DNA of 64,000 nucleotides from Streptosporangiales bacterium (GTDB lineage: Bacteria; Actinomycetota; Actinomycetes; Streptosporangiales; WHST01), in contig WHST01000003.1 of assembly GCA_009379955.1 (NCBI GenBank), positions 1 to 64,000 on the forward strand, read 5' to 3'. Below are positions 32,804 through 42,656 of the stretch, piece by piece. A program made the position numbers and the translations under genes. Position 1 is the first letter of the stretch; every line of letters begins with the position of its first letter. A model generated the notes under the pieces. That model did no database searches, was not told the origin of the DNA, and saw nothing but the letters and a program-made list of their open reading frames with translations.

Positions 32804-33610
32804 ATGGAGTACTTCGTCGTCGACGCGTTCACCGACGTACCGTTCACGGGCAACCCGGCCGCGGTGGTCCTCCTCGACACCGCGGACCCGTCCGGCGCCG
32901 CACCCGAGACCTCCGTGCTGCAGCGGATCGCCGCCGAGACGAACCTCCCGGCGACCGCGTTCCTCGCCGGTGGTCAGCCGGATGCCTCGCTGCGCTGGTT
33001 CTCCGCGGCGGCGGAGCTCGAGCTCTGCGGACACGGCACCCTGGCCACGGCGCACGTCCTGCACGAGACCGGCCGGGCCGACGGCCCGCTGACGTTCCGC
33101 ACCCGCGGCGGCGTCCTGCGCGCCGAGCGCCTGCCGGCGGGCGACATCGGCCTCACGCTGCCCGCCGACGCGACGGAGCCGCTACCGTCGGCGGCAACCG
33201 TTGCCGCGGCACTCGGGGTCACACCCGTCACCGTCCACCGCGGCCGCCTCGACCTCCTCGCCGAGCTCGACGATCCCGCGGCGGTACGGGCGGTCACGCC
33301 GGACCTGGCCGCGGTGCGGGCGCTCGACACCAGGGGCGTCATCGTGACGGCGCGCGGCGGCAACGGCAGCGACTTCGTCTCGCGGTTCTTCGCTCCGTCC
33401 GCCGGCATCGACGAGGACCCGGTCACCGGTTCCGCCCACTGCACGCTCGGCCCGTACTGGGCGGCACGGCTCGGGCGAACGTCGCTCACCGGGCATCAGG
33501 TCTCCACGCGGGGCGGCCGCGTCGGCGTGGACGTCGACGGCGGGCAGGTGCGGCTGCGCGGCCGCGCGGTGACGGTCGCCCACGGCGAGCTGCTCCTGCC
33601 CGGGCGCTGA
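32804..33610 (+). CDS. PhzF-family isomerase
   Basis: A 268-residue member of the PhzF/DapF-fold family. VDAFTDVPFTGNPAAVV opens the protein, ETNLPATAFL holds the catalytic Glu, ELCGHGTLATAHVL follows, and the second half carries DEDPVTGSAHCTLGPYW. PhzF isomerises dihydro-hydroxyanthranilate in phenazine synthesis, but most family members lie outside phenazine clusters and have unknown substrates. No phenazine genes are here. ATG 32804 is preferred because GAAGGA sits 8 nt upstream. ATG 32795 would add three residues. The gene stands alone, ended by the hairpin at 33614. Confidence 0.88.
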   Translation: MEYFVVDAFTDVPFTGNPAAVVLLDTADPSGAAPETSVLQRIAAETNLPATAFLAGGQPDASLRWFSAAAELELCGHGTLATAHVLHETGRADGPLTFRTRGGVLRAERLPAGDIGLTLPADATEPLPSAATVAAALGVTPVTVHRGRLDLLAELDDPAAVRAVTPDLAAVRALDTRGVIVTARGGNGSDFVSRFFAPSAGIDEDPVTGSAHCTLGPYWAARLGRTSLTGHQVSTRGGRVGVDVDGGQVRLRGRAVTVAHGELLLPGR

Positions 33611-33613
33611 ACC

Positions 33614-33669
33614 ACCCGTGAGGGGCACCCTCACCGTGGCATGACGCGGTGAGGGTGCCCCTCACGGGT
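33614..33669. terminator. 23-bp perfect hairpin between convergent PhzF and ABC-F genes
   Basis: Arms 33614-33636 and 33647-33669 pair perfectly around a 10-nt loop and contain GTGAGGGGCACCCTCACCG, shared exactly with the hairpin at 25416. It is probably a bidirectional terminator. There is no T-tract. Confidence 0.8.
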
Positions 33670-33684
33670 CGACGTCCGCCGCGG

Positions 33685-35472
<1,788 letters not shown>

Positions 35473-35561
35473 CGCTCGAGGCTAGCTGGCCGCTCCCGGC
35501 CGGTTGTCAGAACCTCAGCGGGCTATGGCACGTTGTCAGCCTGACACGTCGAGGGAGGACC

Positions 35562-36536
35562 ATGCGCCGCGCACCGATCGCCGTCCTCGCGGCCGTCGCC
35601 GTGGCGGCGGTGAGCCTCGCCGCCTGCGACGACGACCCGGCGCCGCGATCATCGGCCACGGCCACGCCGAGCGGCTCGGCACGCCAGCTCTCGCCGTTCA
35701 CCGGACGCCCGTACGAGCCGGCGCCCGTCCTGGCGGTAAAGGTCGACAACGTCGCTCCCGCGAGACCGCAGACCGGGATCGCGAAGGCCGACATCGTCTA
35801 CGTCGAGCCCGTCGAGGCGGGTCTCAGCCGGATCCTCGCCGTCTACTCCTCGTCGCTGCCGCGCACCGTCGGCCCGGTCAGGAGCGCGCGGGCGTCCGAC
35901 CTGGAGCTGCTGCGGCAGTTCGGCCGCCCCGCGTTCGCGTACTCCGGTGCCCGCACCTCCGTGCGGCCCGACATCGGGCGCGCTCCGCTGTACGACGTCT
36001 CGCCCGCGAACGCCGGTCATGCGTACGTCAGGAGCGCGCCGCACCGCGCGCCGCACAACCTGTACGCCCGCCCCGACAGCCTGCTGACCGAGGCACCGAG
36101 GGCCGCCGAGCCGCGTGACATCGGCTTCCGGTTCGGCGCCGCCCCGGCCGGCGGCACGCCCGTCGACGCGCGCACCGTGACGTACCCGGCGTTCCGGATG
36201 CGCTTCGGGTGGTCGGCGGAGCGGGAAGCCTGGCTGGTCGGGATGGACAACGCCGCCTACGGCGCTGCCTACGGTCCCCGCCCGACGCCTTCCACCGTCG
36301 TGGTGCAGTACGTCGACGCCGAGCCGCGGGGACCCAAGGACAAGTTCGGCAACCGCTCGCCGTACGTCGAGTCGGTCGGCAAGGGGCGCGCCGTCGTCCT
36401 GCGCGACGGCAGGGCGTTCGAGGCGCGCTGGCAGCGACCCTTCCCGGACGGCGGCACGACGTACACGACGGCCGAGGGCGAGCCGATGACCTTCGACCCC
36501 GGACAGGTCTGGGTGGTGTTCGCCCCGCGCGGCTGA
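35562..36536 (+). CDS. DUF3048 (YerB-like) lipoprotein
   Basis: A 324-residue exported lipoprotein. MRRAP, a hydrophobic run and the lipobox SLAAC place the lipid-modified Cys at about residue 22. A Ser/Thr-rich linker follows. The mature part shows DUF3048 landmarks: SPFTGRP near the start, VKVDNVAPARPQTGI, VYVEPVEAGLSRILAVY, VGPVRSARASD, and a C-terminal half with NRSPYVESVGKGRAVVLRDG. The family is common in Gram-positive bacteria and its function is not established. ATG 35562 has GAGGGAGG 5-12 nt upstream. The gene is divergent from the ABC-F gene and converges with the secreted glycosidase-like gene 8 bp away. Confidence 0.88.
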   Translation: MRRAPIAVLAAVAVAAVSLAACDDDPAPRSSATATPSGSARQLSPFTGRPYEPAPVLAVKVDNVAPARPQTGIAKADIVYVEPVEAGLSRILAVYSSSLPRTVGPVRSARASDLELLRQFGRPAFAYSGARTSVRPDIGRAPLYDVSPANAGHAYVRSAPHRAPHNLYARPDSLLTEAPRAAEPRDIGFRFGAAPAGGTPVDARTVTYPAFRMRFGWSAEREAWLVGMDNAAYGAAYGPRPTPSTVVVQYVDAEPRGPKDKFGNRSPYVESVGKGRAVVLRDGRAFEARWQRPFPDGGTTYTTAEGEPMTFDPGQVWVVFAPRG

Positions 36537-36544
36537 ACCACCGG

Positions 36545-39091
36545 TCAGCGCAACCGCACCGTTAGCCGGTGCTCGCCACCGTGTCCCGCCGCCACCCGCA
36601 CCTCGACGCCGCGCGCCGTCGTCACCCGCTCGTACGCGACCGCGTGGCCGTCCAGCCGCACCGACGACACCGACGCTCCGGTGGGCAGCACCGCGCCGAC
36701 CGTCAGCGCGGCAGGGACCCGCGCGGTCACGTCCGTGCGCAGCGTCGTGCCCGTCCTGGTCGCGGTGACGTCGACGGATCCCCGGCCGAGCCGGACGTTG
36801 GTGGCGGCGATCCGCTGCCGGTCGGGGGGAAGCTGCGGGACGACCCGCAACCGCCGTTCACCGAGGTCCGGGGCGACACCGAGCTGCTGGTGGACGACTG
36901 GCCAGAGCACGCCGTACGCGCCCCAGGCCTGGAGCACGCTCGACCGGCTGAGGAAGCCCTGGTCGATGTTGGCGACGAAGTCGGGTGACGGCGCGATCTC
37001 CGGCATCGCGCCCGGCAGCTCCCACACCTTCGGGTCGAGCTGGATGCGCGCGTTGCCCATGGTGTAGCGGCGCTGCTCCACGAGCCGGCCGTAGTTGCCC
37101 TCGGCGACGGCCATCACCGCCGCACCGAGCGAGTAGGTCGTGCGCTCCGACTGCACGGTCGACGTCACGCCGTCGCACGACGGTCCGCGGTTGCCGCCCT
37201 CGGCGCTGGTCGGTCCCGTGCCGGTGTGGTACAGCCCGAACTCGCCGGTGTAGCAGTCGCGCTCCCGCTGCCCGAGCGCGGCGGCCGCGTGCCCGCGGGC
37301 CGCGAGCGGCCGCCCGTCAGGCAGCACGGCCTCCATCGGCGTCACGCCGATCCAGTGCCGCTGGAACACCTTCGCGTTGTCCGCACCGTCGAGCGAGTCC
37401 GCGTACGCCCGCGCACCGGCGCCGTACCACCAGGTGCGTTCGAACGCCTTCTCCCTGACCGACGCCTGGCGGTCGGCCCACCGGGCGGTCACGGTGTCGC
37501 GCTTGCTCTTCGCCATGTCGGCGAGGTCGCGCAGCCCGCGGATCGTGTACACGGCGACGTCGAGCTTCTCCGCGCCCATGCCGGGCCGTTCGACGTTGCC
37601 GAGCCCCTCCGGCCAGCCGTCGGCGTCCTCGTCCAGGCCCACGACGTGGTGCATCGCGCGGACGTTGAAGTCGTACATCGCGTCGCGGAACCGGTCGTCG
37701 CCCGTCCACCGCCACACCAGCGCGACGGCGCTCGGGAACTTGGCGGTCTCGTCGGTGTTGCCGGGATCGTCGTTCGCACCGAAGTACACCTGCCCGTCGG
37801 GCGTGACCTCGTGGACGACCTTGCCCGACCGTTCGTTCACGACGTCGCTGATGTCACGCAGCGCGGTGAGGTGGTCCTCGATCGCGTCGAACTGGCCGGC
37901 CGCCACCGCCGCGAACGCCGTGTACTCCCCGTCGGTGCCGAACAGCCACGGATAGTCGGGCCAGCCGGCGCCGAGCCACCGCGCGGAGTCGAGCCGGCCG
38001 ACCGGCGGCGGGTACTCCGCGCCCTCGTTGCTCGCGAACAGGCGCAGGTCCCTGGACTCCTGCACCGAGTCGGCGAGGTTCTGCTTCGACCACTCGACAC
38101 TGCGCTCGAGCAGCGGGTCGCCCGGCAGGTCGACCTCGGTGCGCCCGGCGACGTCGCGCCGCTGCGCCAGCTTGCGCGCGTACGCGCCGGCCGGGTCGCG
38201 CAACGCCTCACCGAGCGCCGCGTAGGTCGGTCGAGTGCCCTGGTCGGACCCGGCGACGGCGAACCAGACCGTGCGCCCGCCGCGCGGCACGTCGACCGTG
38301 TAGGTCAGCTCGCCGCCGGTGCCGCGCCCGTACGGGCCGTCGTCGCACCGCTTCGGCGCCGGGTCCTCCTCCGGGCAGACCACCGCCGGGTCCTGCGGCC
38401 CACGCATGTCCGGCCCGAGCCGGTGCCCGTCGGGGCGCAGCGTGCTGCCGACAGCCGCCGCGTAGTCGTGCGCGGGCGCGCCCTCGACGTCCGGCGTACC
38501 GGTCTCACGGAAGAGCAGGTTGCGCCCGTCGTACGCACCCTCGTCGGCCAGGTTGAACGTCTTCTGGTCCGGCGTCGTCCAGCCCCACGGGTAGGCGGAC
38601 AGCAGCTCGGAGTGCGCCTGGACGGTCAGCTCGACCCGCCGTTTCTCGCCGCCGAACCTCAACCCGACGAGCGCGGCGCGACCGCCGTCCGGCGCGACGT
38701 CGACCCGCTGGACGCGTGCGCCGTCGTCGTTCGCCATCTCCATCCGCGTGTACCCGTGGCCGTTGGTGAACCTCGTCGCCGACAGCCAGCCGCCGTCGAC
38801 GCCGAACCACAGGCCGTCGAGCAGCTTGATCGGGGGCGACCAAAACCCGCCCATCTCGCCGCGGATGTGCCACCCGGTCGCGGGGTACGTGCCGTCGGCC
38901 GCCCCGACCTGGTACATCCGGTCACCGGTCACCACCGTGCGACGCTCGGCGAGCCGGTCGGTCACCGAGAGCCCGCCGTCGTCTCCGGCGCCGGTGGGTT
39001 CGGCGGCGTACGCTCCCGGCGATCCGAGTGCGCCCACCGCGACGACGACGGCGGCGAGTGCGAGGGGCTTGGGGACGCGAACAGCACGCAT
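36545..39091 (-). CDS. Secreted six-hairpin glycosidase-like protein
   Basis: An 848-residue exported protein. After MRAVRVPKP a hydrophobic stretch ends at AYA-AEP, a standard signal peptidase I site near residue 29. Residues 30-300 are beta-rich. Residues 310-720 form a helical region with repeated aromatic and acidic stretches (SARWLGAGWPDYPWLFGTDGEY, HEVTPDGQVYFGANDDPGNTDET, ERTWWYGAGARAYADSL) characteristic of (alpha/alpha)6 six-hairpin glycosidases and debranching-type enzymes. The final 110 residues are beta-rich. The acidic pairs could be catalytic, but I cannot assign a GH family. ATG 39091 with GGGAG upstream is chosen; the frame is open further 5' without conservation. It stands alone between DUF3048 and ispE. 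Confidence 0.75.
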   Translation of the reverse strand: MRAVRVPKPLALAAVVVAVGALGSPGAYAAEPTGAGDDGGLSVTDRLAERRTVVTGDRMYQVGAADGTYPATGWHIRGEMGGFWSPPIKLLDGLWFGVDGGWLSATRFTNGHGYTRMEMANDDGARVQRVDVAPDGGRAALVGLRFGGEKRRVELTVQAHSELLSAYPWGWTTPDQKTFNLADEGAYDGRNLLFRETGTPDVEGAPAHDYAAAVGSTLRPDGHRLGPDMRGPQDPAVVCPEEDPAPKRCDDGPYGRGTGGELTYTVDVPRGGRTVWFAVAGSDQGTRPTYAALGEALRDPAGAYARKLAQRRDVAGRTEVDLPGDPLLERSVEWSKQNLADSVQESRDLRLFASNEGAEYPPPVGRLDSARWLGAGWPDYPWLFGTDGEYTAFAAVAAGQFDAIEDHLTALRDISDVVNERSGKVVHEVTPDGQVYFGANDDPGNTDETAKFPSAVALVWRWTGDDRFRDAMYDFNVRAMHHVVGLDEDADGWPEGLGNVERPGMGAEKLDVAVYTIRGLRDLADMAKSKRDTVTARWADRQASVREKAFERTWWYGAGARAYADSLDGADNAKVFQRHWIGVTPMEAVLPDGRPLAARGHAAAALGQRERDCYTGEFGLYHTGTGPTSAEGGNRGPSCDGVTSTVQSERTTYSLGAAVMAVAEGNYGRLVEQRRYTMGNARIQLDPKVWELPGAMPEIAPSPDFVANIDQGFLSRSSVLQAWGAYGVLWPVVHQQLGVAPDLGERRLRVVPQLPPDRQRIAATNVRLGRGSVDVTATRTGTTLRTDVTARVPAALTVGAVLPTGASVSSVRLDGHAVAYERVTTARGVEVRVAAGHGGEHRLTVRLR

Positions 39092-39192
39092 GACCGGCTC
39101 CCGGGGCTTCCACGTTGAGGCCACCCAAGACGTTCCGCCTTTCCGGCGCTCGGCGCAAGCCCCGGCGAGAAGTGAGACGGCGCGTTGCGTCC

Positions 39193-40128
39193 TCAGGCTG
39201 CGGCGGCGTCGACCACGCGGGCGCCGGGGACGGGGCCACGGGCACGGCGGACCACCCGGCACACGCCGGCGGACGCCAGCTCGACGGCCAGGTCGACGGC
39301 GTGGTCGGCGGAGTGGGCGAGGAACGCGCACGTCGGACCCGAGCCGGACACCAACGCGCCGATCGCGCCCAGCTCGCGTCCGGCCGCGAGCGTGCGGCGC
39401 AGGGTCGGCCGCAGCGAGACGGCGGCGGGCTGCAGGTCGTTGTGCAGCGCGCGGCCGAGAGCGACCTCGTCACCCGAGGCCAGCGCCGACATCAGGGTGT
39501 CGGGCTCCACCGGATGATCGGCGTCGGGCGACGCCGCCCGGGAACCGTTGCGCAGGCGGTCGAACTCGGCGTACACCTTCACCGTCGACAGGCCGGTCGA
39601 CGCGACCGCGAAGACCCAGTGGAACTCCCCCCGCGCCAGGGCGGGCGTCAGCTGCTCGCCGATGCCGCGACCGACGGCCGTGCCGCCGACGAGGGCGAAA
39701 GGGACGTCGGCTCCCAGCGTCGCCGCGACGGCCTGCAGCTCCTCCCTCGACGCGCGGGTGCCCCACAGCGCGTCGCACGCGACGAGCGCCGCGGCGGCGT
39801 CGGCGCTTCCCCCCGCCATACCGCCGGCGACCGGGATCTGCTTGCGCAGCTGCAGTGCGACCTCGGCGGGCACGCCCGCGTGCTCGGCGAGTGCGTGGGC
39901 GGCGCGGACGGCGAGGTTGCGCCGGTCGTGCGGTACCCCGCGGACGTACTCACCGGTGACGTCGAGCGTCACCCCGCCCTCGTCGTCGGGTGCCCGCGCG
40001 GTGAGGTCGTCGGTCAGGGAGACCGCTTGGAAGACGTTGACGAGCTCGTGGAATCGGTCGGAGCGGACGTCACCGACACCGAGGTGGAGGTTCACCTTGG
40101 CGGGGGTACGGACGATCACCGAGCTCAC
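39193..40128 (-). CDS. ispE: 4-diphosphocytidyl-2-C-methyl-D-erythritol kinase
   Basis: IspE phosphorylates CDP-methylerythritol in the MEP pathway of isoprenoid synthesis. This 311-residue GHMP kinase has VRTPAKVNLHLGVG at the start with the conserved Lys, the ATP-binding loop IPVAGGMAGGSADAAAAL near residue 98, and the third motif ALVSGSGPTCAFL near the end. GTG 40128 begins VSSVIVRTPAKVN; TTG 40134 would add two residues. Neither has a strong ribosome binding site. It lies 11 nt after the rsmA stop, giving the usual actinobacterial rpf-rsmA-ispE run. Confidence 0.95.
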   Translation of the reverse strand: MSSVIVRTPAKVNLHLGVGDVRSDRFHELVNVFQAVSLTDDLTARAPDDEGGVTLDVTGEYVRGVPHDRRNLAVRAAHALAEHAGVPAEVALQLRKQIPVAGGMAGGSADAAAALVACDALWGTRASREELQAVAATLGADVPFALVGGTAVGRGIGEQLTPALARGEFHWVFAVASTGLSTVKVYAEFDRLRNGSRAASPDADHPVEPDTLMSALASGDEVALGRALHNDLQPAAVSLRPTLRRTLAAGRELGAIGALVSGSGPTCAFLAHSADHAVDLAVELASAGVCRVVRRARGPVPGARVVDAAAA

Positions 40129-40139
40129 GGTCAAGCATG

Positions 40140-41018
40140 CTATGTGTCCGACCGCGGGCGATGCTCGGCGAGGCGGGCGAACGTCGCGACGTCGAGCGTC
40201 TCCCCGCGGGCGCGCGGGTCGACGTCCGCCGCCCGCAGGGCCGACTCGGCAGCGTCCGGGCCACCCGCCCAGCCCGCGAGTGCCGCGCGCAGGGTCTTGC
40301 GCCGCTGCCCGAACGCCGCGTCGACGAGCGCGAAGACCTCCTCCCGCGACGCCGTCGTCGCGGGAGGGTCGCGCCGGACGAGCGCGACGAGCCCCGAGTC
40401 GACGTTGGGCCGCGGCCAGAACACCCCCCGGTTGACCGAACCGGCCCGCCTGACGTCGGCGAACCAGGCGGCCTTCACGCTCGGCACGCCGTACGTCCTG
40501 CTGCCGGGTGGTGCCGCCAGCCGGTCGGCGACCTCGGCCTGCACGAGCACCAGGGCCCGCGCGACCGACGGCAGCGAGGCGAGCACGTGCACCAGGACCG
40601 GCACGGCCACGTTGTACGGGAGGTTCGCCACGAGCGCGGTCGGCAGGTGCCTACCGAGGTCGTCCACCGACATCCGCATGGCGTCGGCCCGGACCACCGA
40701 GAGCCGGTCGGCGTACGCCGCCGCGCGGTCGGCGACGGTCGCGGGCAGTGCCGCGGCGAGCGTCGCGTCGACCTCGACCGCCACGACCCGCCGGACCGCC
40801 GGCAGCAAGCCGAGGGTCAGGGAGCCCAGACCGGGGCCGACCTCGAGCACGACGTCGTCCGCGGTGACACGGGAGAGGCGGACGATCCGCTCGATCGTGC
40901 CGACGTCGACCATGAAGTTCTGCCCGCGCACCTTGGTGGGCCGCAGCCCGAGGCGTTCGGCGAGCAGACGCACGTCGGCCGGGCCCAGCAGCCTGGACCC
41001 GGCCGATGTGTCCGTCAC
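40140..41018 (-). CDS. rsmA: 16S rRNA dimethyladenosine transferase
   Basis: RsmA (KsgA) dimethylates two adjacent adenosines in helix 45 of 16S rRNA late in small-subunit assembly. The 292-residue product shows VRGQNFMVD, the SAM motif [25 protein letters not shown] and the catalytic [21 protein letters not shown] and [12 protein letters not shown] mark the C-terminal domain. GTG 41018 is chosen because TATAGT lies exactly 6 nt upstream, as for a leaderless message. A longer reading to 41069 would overlap rpfB. The TATAGT includes the rpfB stop codon, so rsmA can be expressed apart from rpfB. Confidence 0.95.
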   Translation of the reverse strand: MTDTSAGSRLLGPADVRLLAERLGLRPTKVRGQNFMVDVGTIERIVRLSRVTADDVVLEVGPGLGSLTLGLLPAVRRVVAVEVDATLAAALPATVADRAAAYADRLSVVRADAMRMSVDDLGRHLPTALVANLPYNVAVPVLVHVLASLPSVARALVLVQAEVADRLAAPPGSRTYGVPSVKAAWFADVRRAGSVNRGVFWPRPNVDSGLVALVRRDPPATTASREEVFALVDAAFGQRRKTLRAALAGWAGGPDAAESALRAADVDPRARGETLDVATFARLAEHRPRSDT

Positions 41019-41024
41019 ACGGGC

Positions 41025-41030
41025 ACTATA
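41025..41030 (-). promoter_or_regulatory. -10 hexamer of rsmA overlapping the rpfB stop codon
   Basis: On the minus strand TATAGT is followed by 6 nt and GTG 41018. Its TAG is the stop codon of rpfB. Confidence 0.45.
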
Positions 41031-42117
41031 GGCGGCTGAGCGGGCAGCTCCACTGGCCCGTACCTGCACGCTCGACGAGCTTGTACGCGCGCTGCGTCTG
41101 CTCCTCGGGCGAGGCGTCGACCGGGCTGCCGCTGCCTCCCATCGACTGCCAGGTCTGCATGCTGAACTGGTAGAGCCCGTAGTGGCCGTTCGGGTTGACC
41201 GCGCGGGGGTTCATGCCCGACTCGCACTCGGCGAGACCGCGCCAGTTCCACCCGCCGAGGGTCCAGAACGTGCCGTCCATGCTGTGCTTCTTGGTGCCCA
41301 CCAGGACGACCTTGGTCTTGGGCTTCTTGACGATCTTCTCGTCGACCTTCTTGACCTCGCCCTTCTTGCCGTCGACCGAGCGGGTCTCGTAGTAGACGAT
41401 CTTCTGACCCTTCTTGCCCGGGTCCTCGACCTTGGTGTCGCCCTTGTCGAGCTTGTCGGTCTTCTTCTCCTTGACCGGCGGGGCGATGTCGACCTTCTTC
41501 TCCGACTTGGTGACGACCACCCGGAAGACGGTGATGCTCATCCCGTTCTCCAGGTCGGTCTCCTTGCCGGGCCTGACCACGTCGTCGGCGTCCATCGTGA
41601 CGCCGGCGTCCTCGACCGCGTCGGCGACCGTGCTGCCGAACGACAGCAGCTTCTTCGACTCGTCGTCGGCCTTGACGCTGACGTTCTTGGGCAGGTTGAC
41701 CGTGAGCTCCATGCCGGCCAGCGGGATGCGGGCGGCACGGTCGGCGGACACGCGCATGCCCTTGCCGCGGATGCCGAGCTGGCGAAGTGCCTCGTCGACG
41801 TTGAGCGCAGTGACCCACCTCTTCTGGGTCTTGCCGTCGAGGGTCAGCGTGACCTGGCGGGCGTGCCTGACCACGATGTGGTCGCCGTCGTTGACGGTGT
41901 CCGACGGGTCCGGGGCCACGAGGTCACGCGACTTGGGACGGACGTCGGCCTTGTCGAGGACGCTCTGCACGTCCCCGGACAGGGTGTGGACGGTCTGGGT
42001 CTTGCCGTCCACGGTGAGTGTGACTGATCTGTCGACCGCCGCGTATGCGACGCCGCCGCCGGCCAAGACCGCGAACGCGGTCACGCCGACGGCAAGTGCT
42101 GCCGGTGTCTTGCGCAC
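41026..42117 (-). CDS. rpfB: Resuscitation-promoting factor, RpfB type (secreted muralytic enzyme)
   Basis: A 363-residue exported cell-wall lytic factor that helps dormant cells resume growth. A signal sequence ([15 protein letters not shown] to GGVAYA) comes first. Then come DUF348/YabE repeats beginning [14 protein letters not shown] and [14 protein letters not shown], and a G5-type segment around [14 protein letters not shown] to [14 protein letters not shown]. The C-terminal lysozyme-like Rpf domain has [16 protein letters not shown] with the catalytic Glu, and [20 protein letters not shown] 42117 is selected: it follows AGGGAG by 4-5 nt and gives a clean signal peptide. An upstream start at 42180 would bury the signal. 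It is preceded by a good promoter and a leader of about 135 nt. Confidence 0.93.
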   Translation of the reverse strand: MRKTPAALAVGVTAFAVLAGGGVAYAAVDRSVTLTVDGKTQTVHTLSGDVQSVLDKADVRPKSRDLVAPDPSDTVNDGDHIVVRHARQVTLTLDGKTQKRWVTALNVDEALRQLGIRGKGMRVSADRAARIPLAGMELTVNLPKNVSVKADDESKKLLSFGSTVADAVEDAGVTMDADDVVRPGKETDLENGMSITVFRVVVTKSEKKVDIAPPVKEKKTDKLDKGDTKVEDPGKKGQKIVYYETRSVDGKKGEVKKVDEKIVKKPKTKVVLVGTKKHSMDGTFWTLGGWNWRGLAECESGMNPRAVNPNGHYGLYQFSMQTWQSMGGSGSPVDASPEEQTQRAYKLVERAGTGQWSCPLSRL

Positions 42118-42259
42118 AGTTCTCCCTGGGGCAACGGGGTAAGGGCCGCAGGGGAGATCGACGAGTCGGCGCATACGCACGACCGTCTGGGGTCCGACGA
42201 CCGTGCTACGCCCCCGAGCGCCACCCGAGGTCTCCCTGGACCCCGGCTAACAGCCTCGA

Positions 42260-42288
42260 ACTATAACGAGACGATCACACCCGGGCAA
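42260..42288 (-). promoter_or_regulatory. Promoter of rpfB
   Basis: On the minus strand TTGCCC (42288-42283), a 17-nt spacer and TATAGT (42265-42260) form a strong housekeeping-type promoter. Transcription would start near 42253 and give a leader of about 135 nt. In that leader GGGGTCC (42246-42240) can pair with GGACCCC (42196-42190). I see no recognisable ydaO riboswitch core. The rest of 42118-42440 holds nothing else I can assign. Confidence 0.6.
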
Positions 42289-42440
42289 TCCGACCCACCG
42301 GAGAGCCCTCACCGTCCGTCACGTGGGCGGTCGCGGAACCAGGGTCGAATGGGGGTTCGATCAGGGCCACCGGGCCGCCCTGCCGGGTACCGTGGGACGA
42401 AACCGGCATCGGGCCGGCAAGCACCGCAGAAGGAGCCCAC

Positions 42441-42632
42441 ATGCCGAAGAAGGCCTGGTACATCATCGGCGGAGTCGGCGGCGCGATCGTCGCCTGGTGG
42501 CTTCTCCCCAACTGGATCGCCGTCCTGATCATCGCGGCCGTCATCGCCGCTCCCGTCGTCGGCTACTTCATGCTCGACCCGAGCCAGCGCAAGCGCCTGC
42601 ACCGGGTCCGCCGCAAGCAGATCGGCGGTTGA
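42441..42632 (+). CDS. Small membrane protein
   Basis: A 63-residue protein with one or two hydrophobic spans: residues 6-22 (WYIIGGVGGAIVAWWLL) and 25-46 (WIAVLIIAAVIAAPVVGYFML), followed by a basic tail ending RKRLHRVRRKQIGG. The positive tail places the C-terminus in the cytoplasm. ATG 42441 has AGAAGGAG about 5 nt upstream, strong support for real translation. It lies between the rpfB promoter and the sulfatase gene. No function can be assigned. Confidence 0.7.
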   Translation: MPKKAWYIIGGVGGAIVAWWLLPNWIAVLIIAAVIAAPVVGYFMLDPSQRKRLHRVRRKQIGG

Positions 42633-42656
42633 CCAAGCCCCCACCTCCCCGTGATC

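Noticed and set aside
32804-33610. Phenazine biosynthesis locus
   Set aside because: Only a PhzF-family gene is present. There are no phzA/B/D/E/G genes and the family is mostly non-phenazine.
42118-42253. A c-di-AMP (ydaO) riboswitch in the rpfB leader
   Set aside because: rpf genes in some actinobacteria carry this riboswitch and the leader is long enough. I could not find the conserved GGGGAACCA-type core or the pairing pattern, only one possible GGGGTCC/GGACCCC helix.
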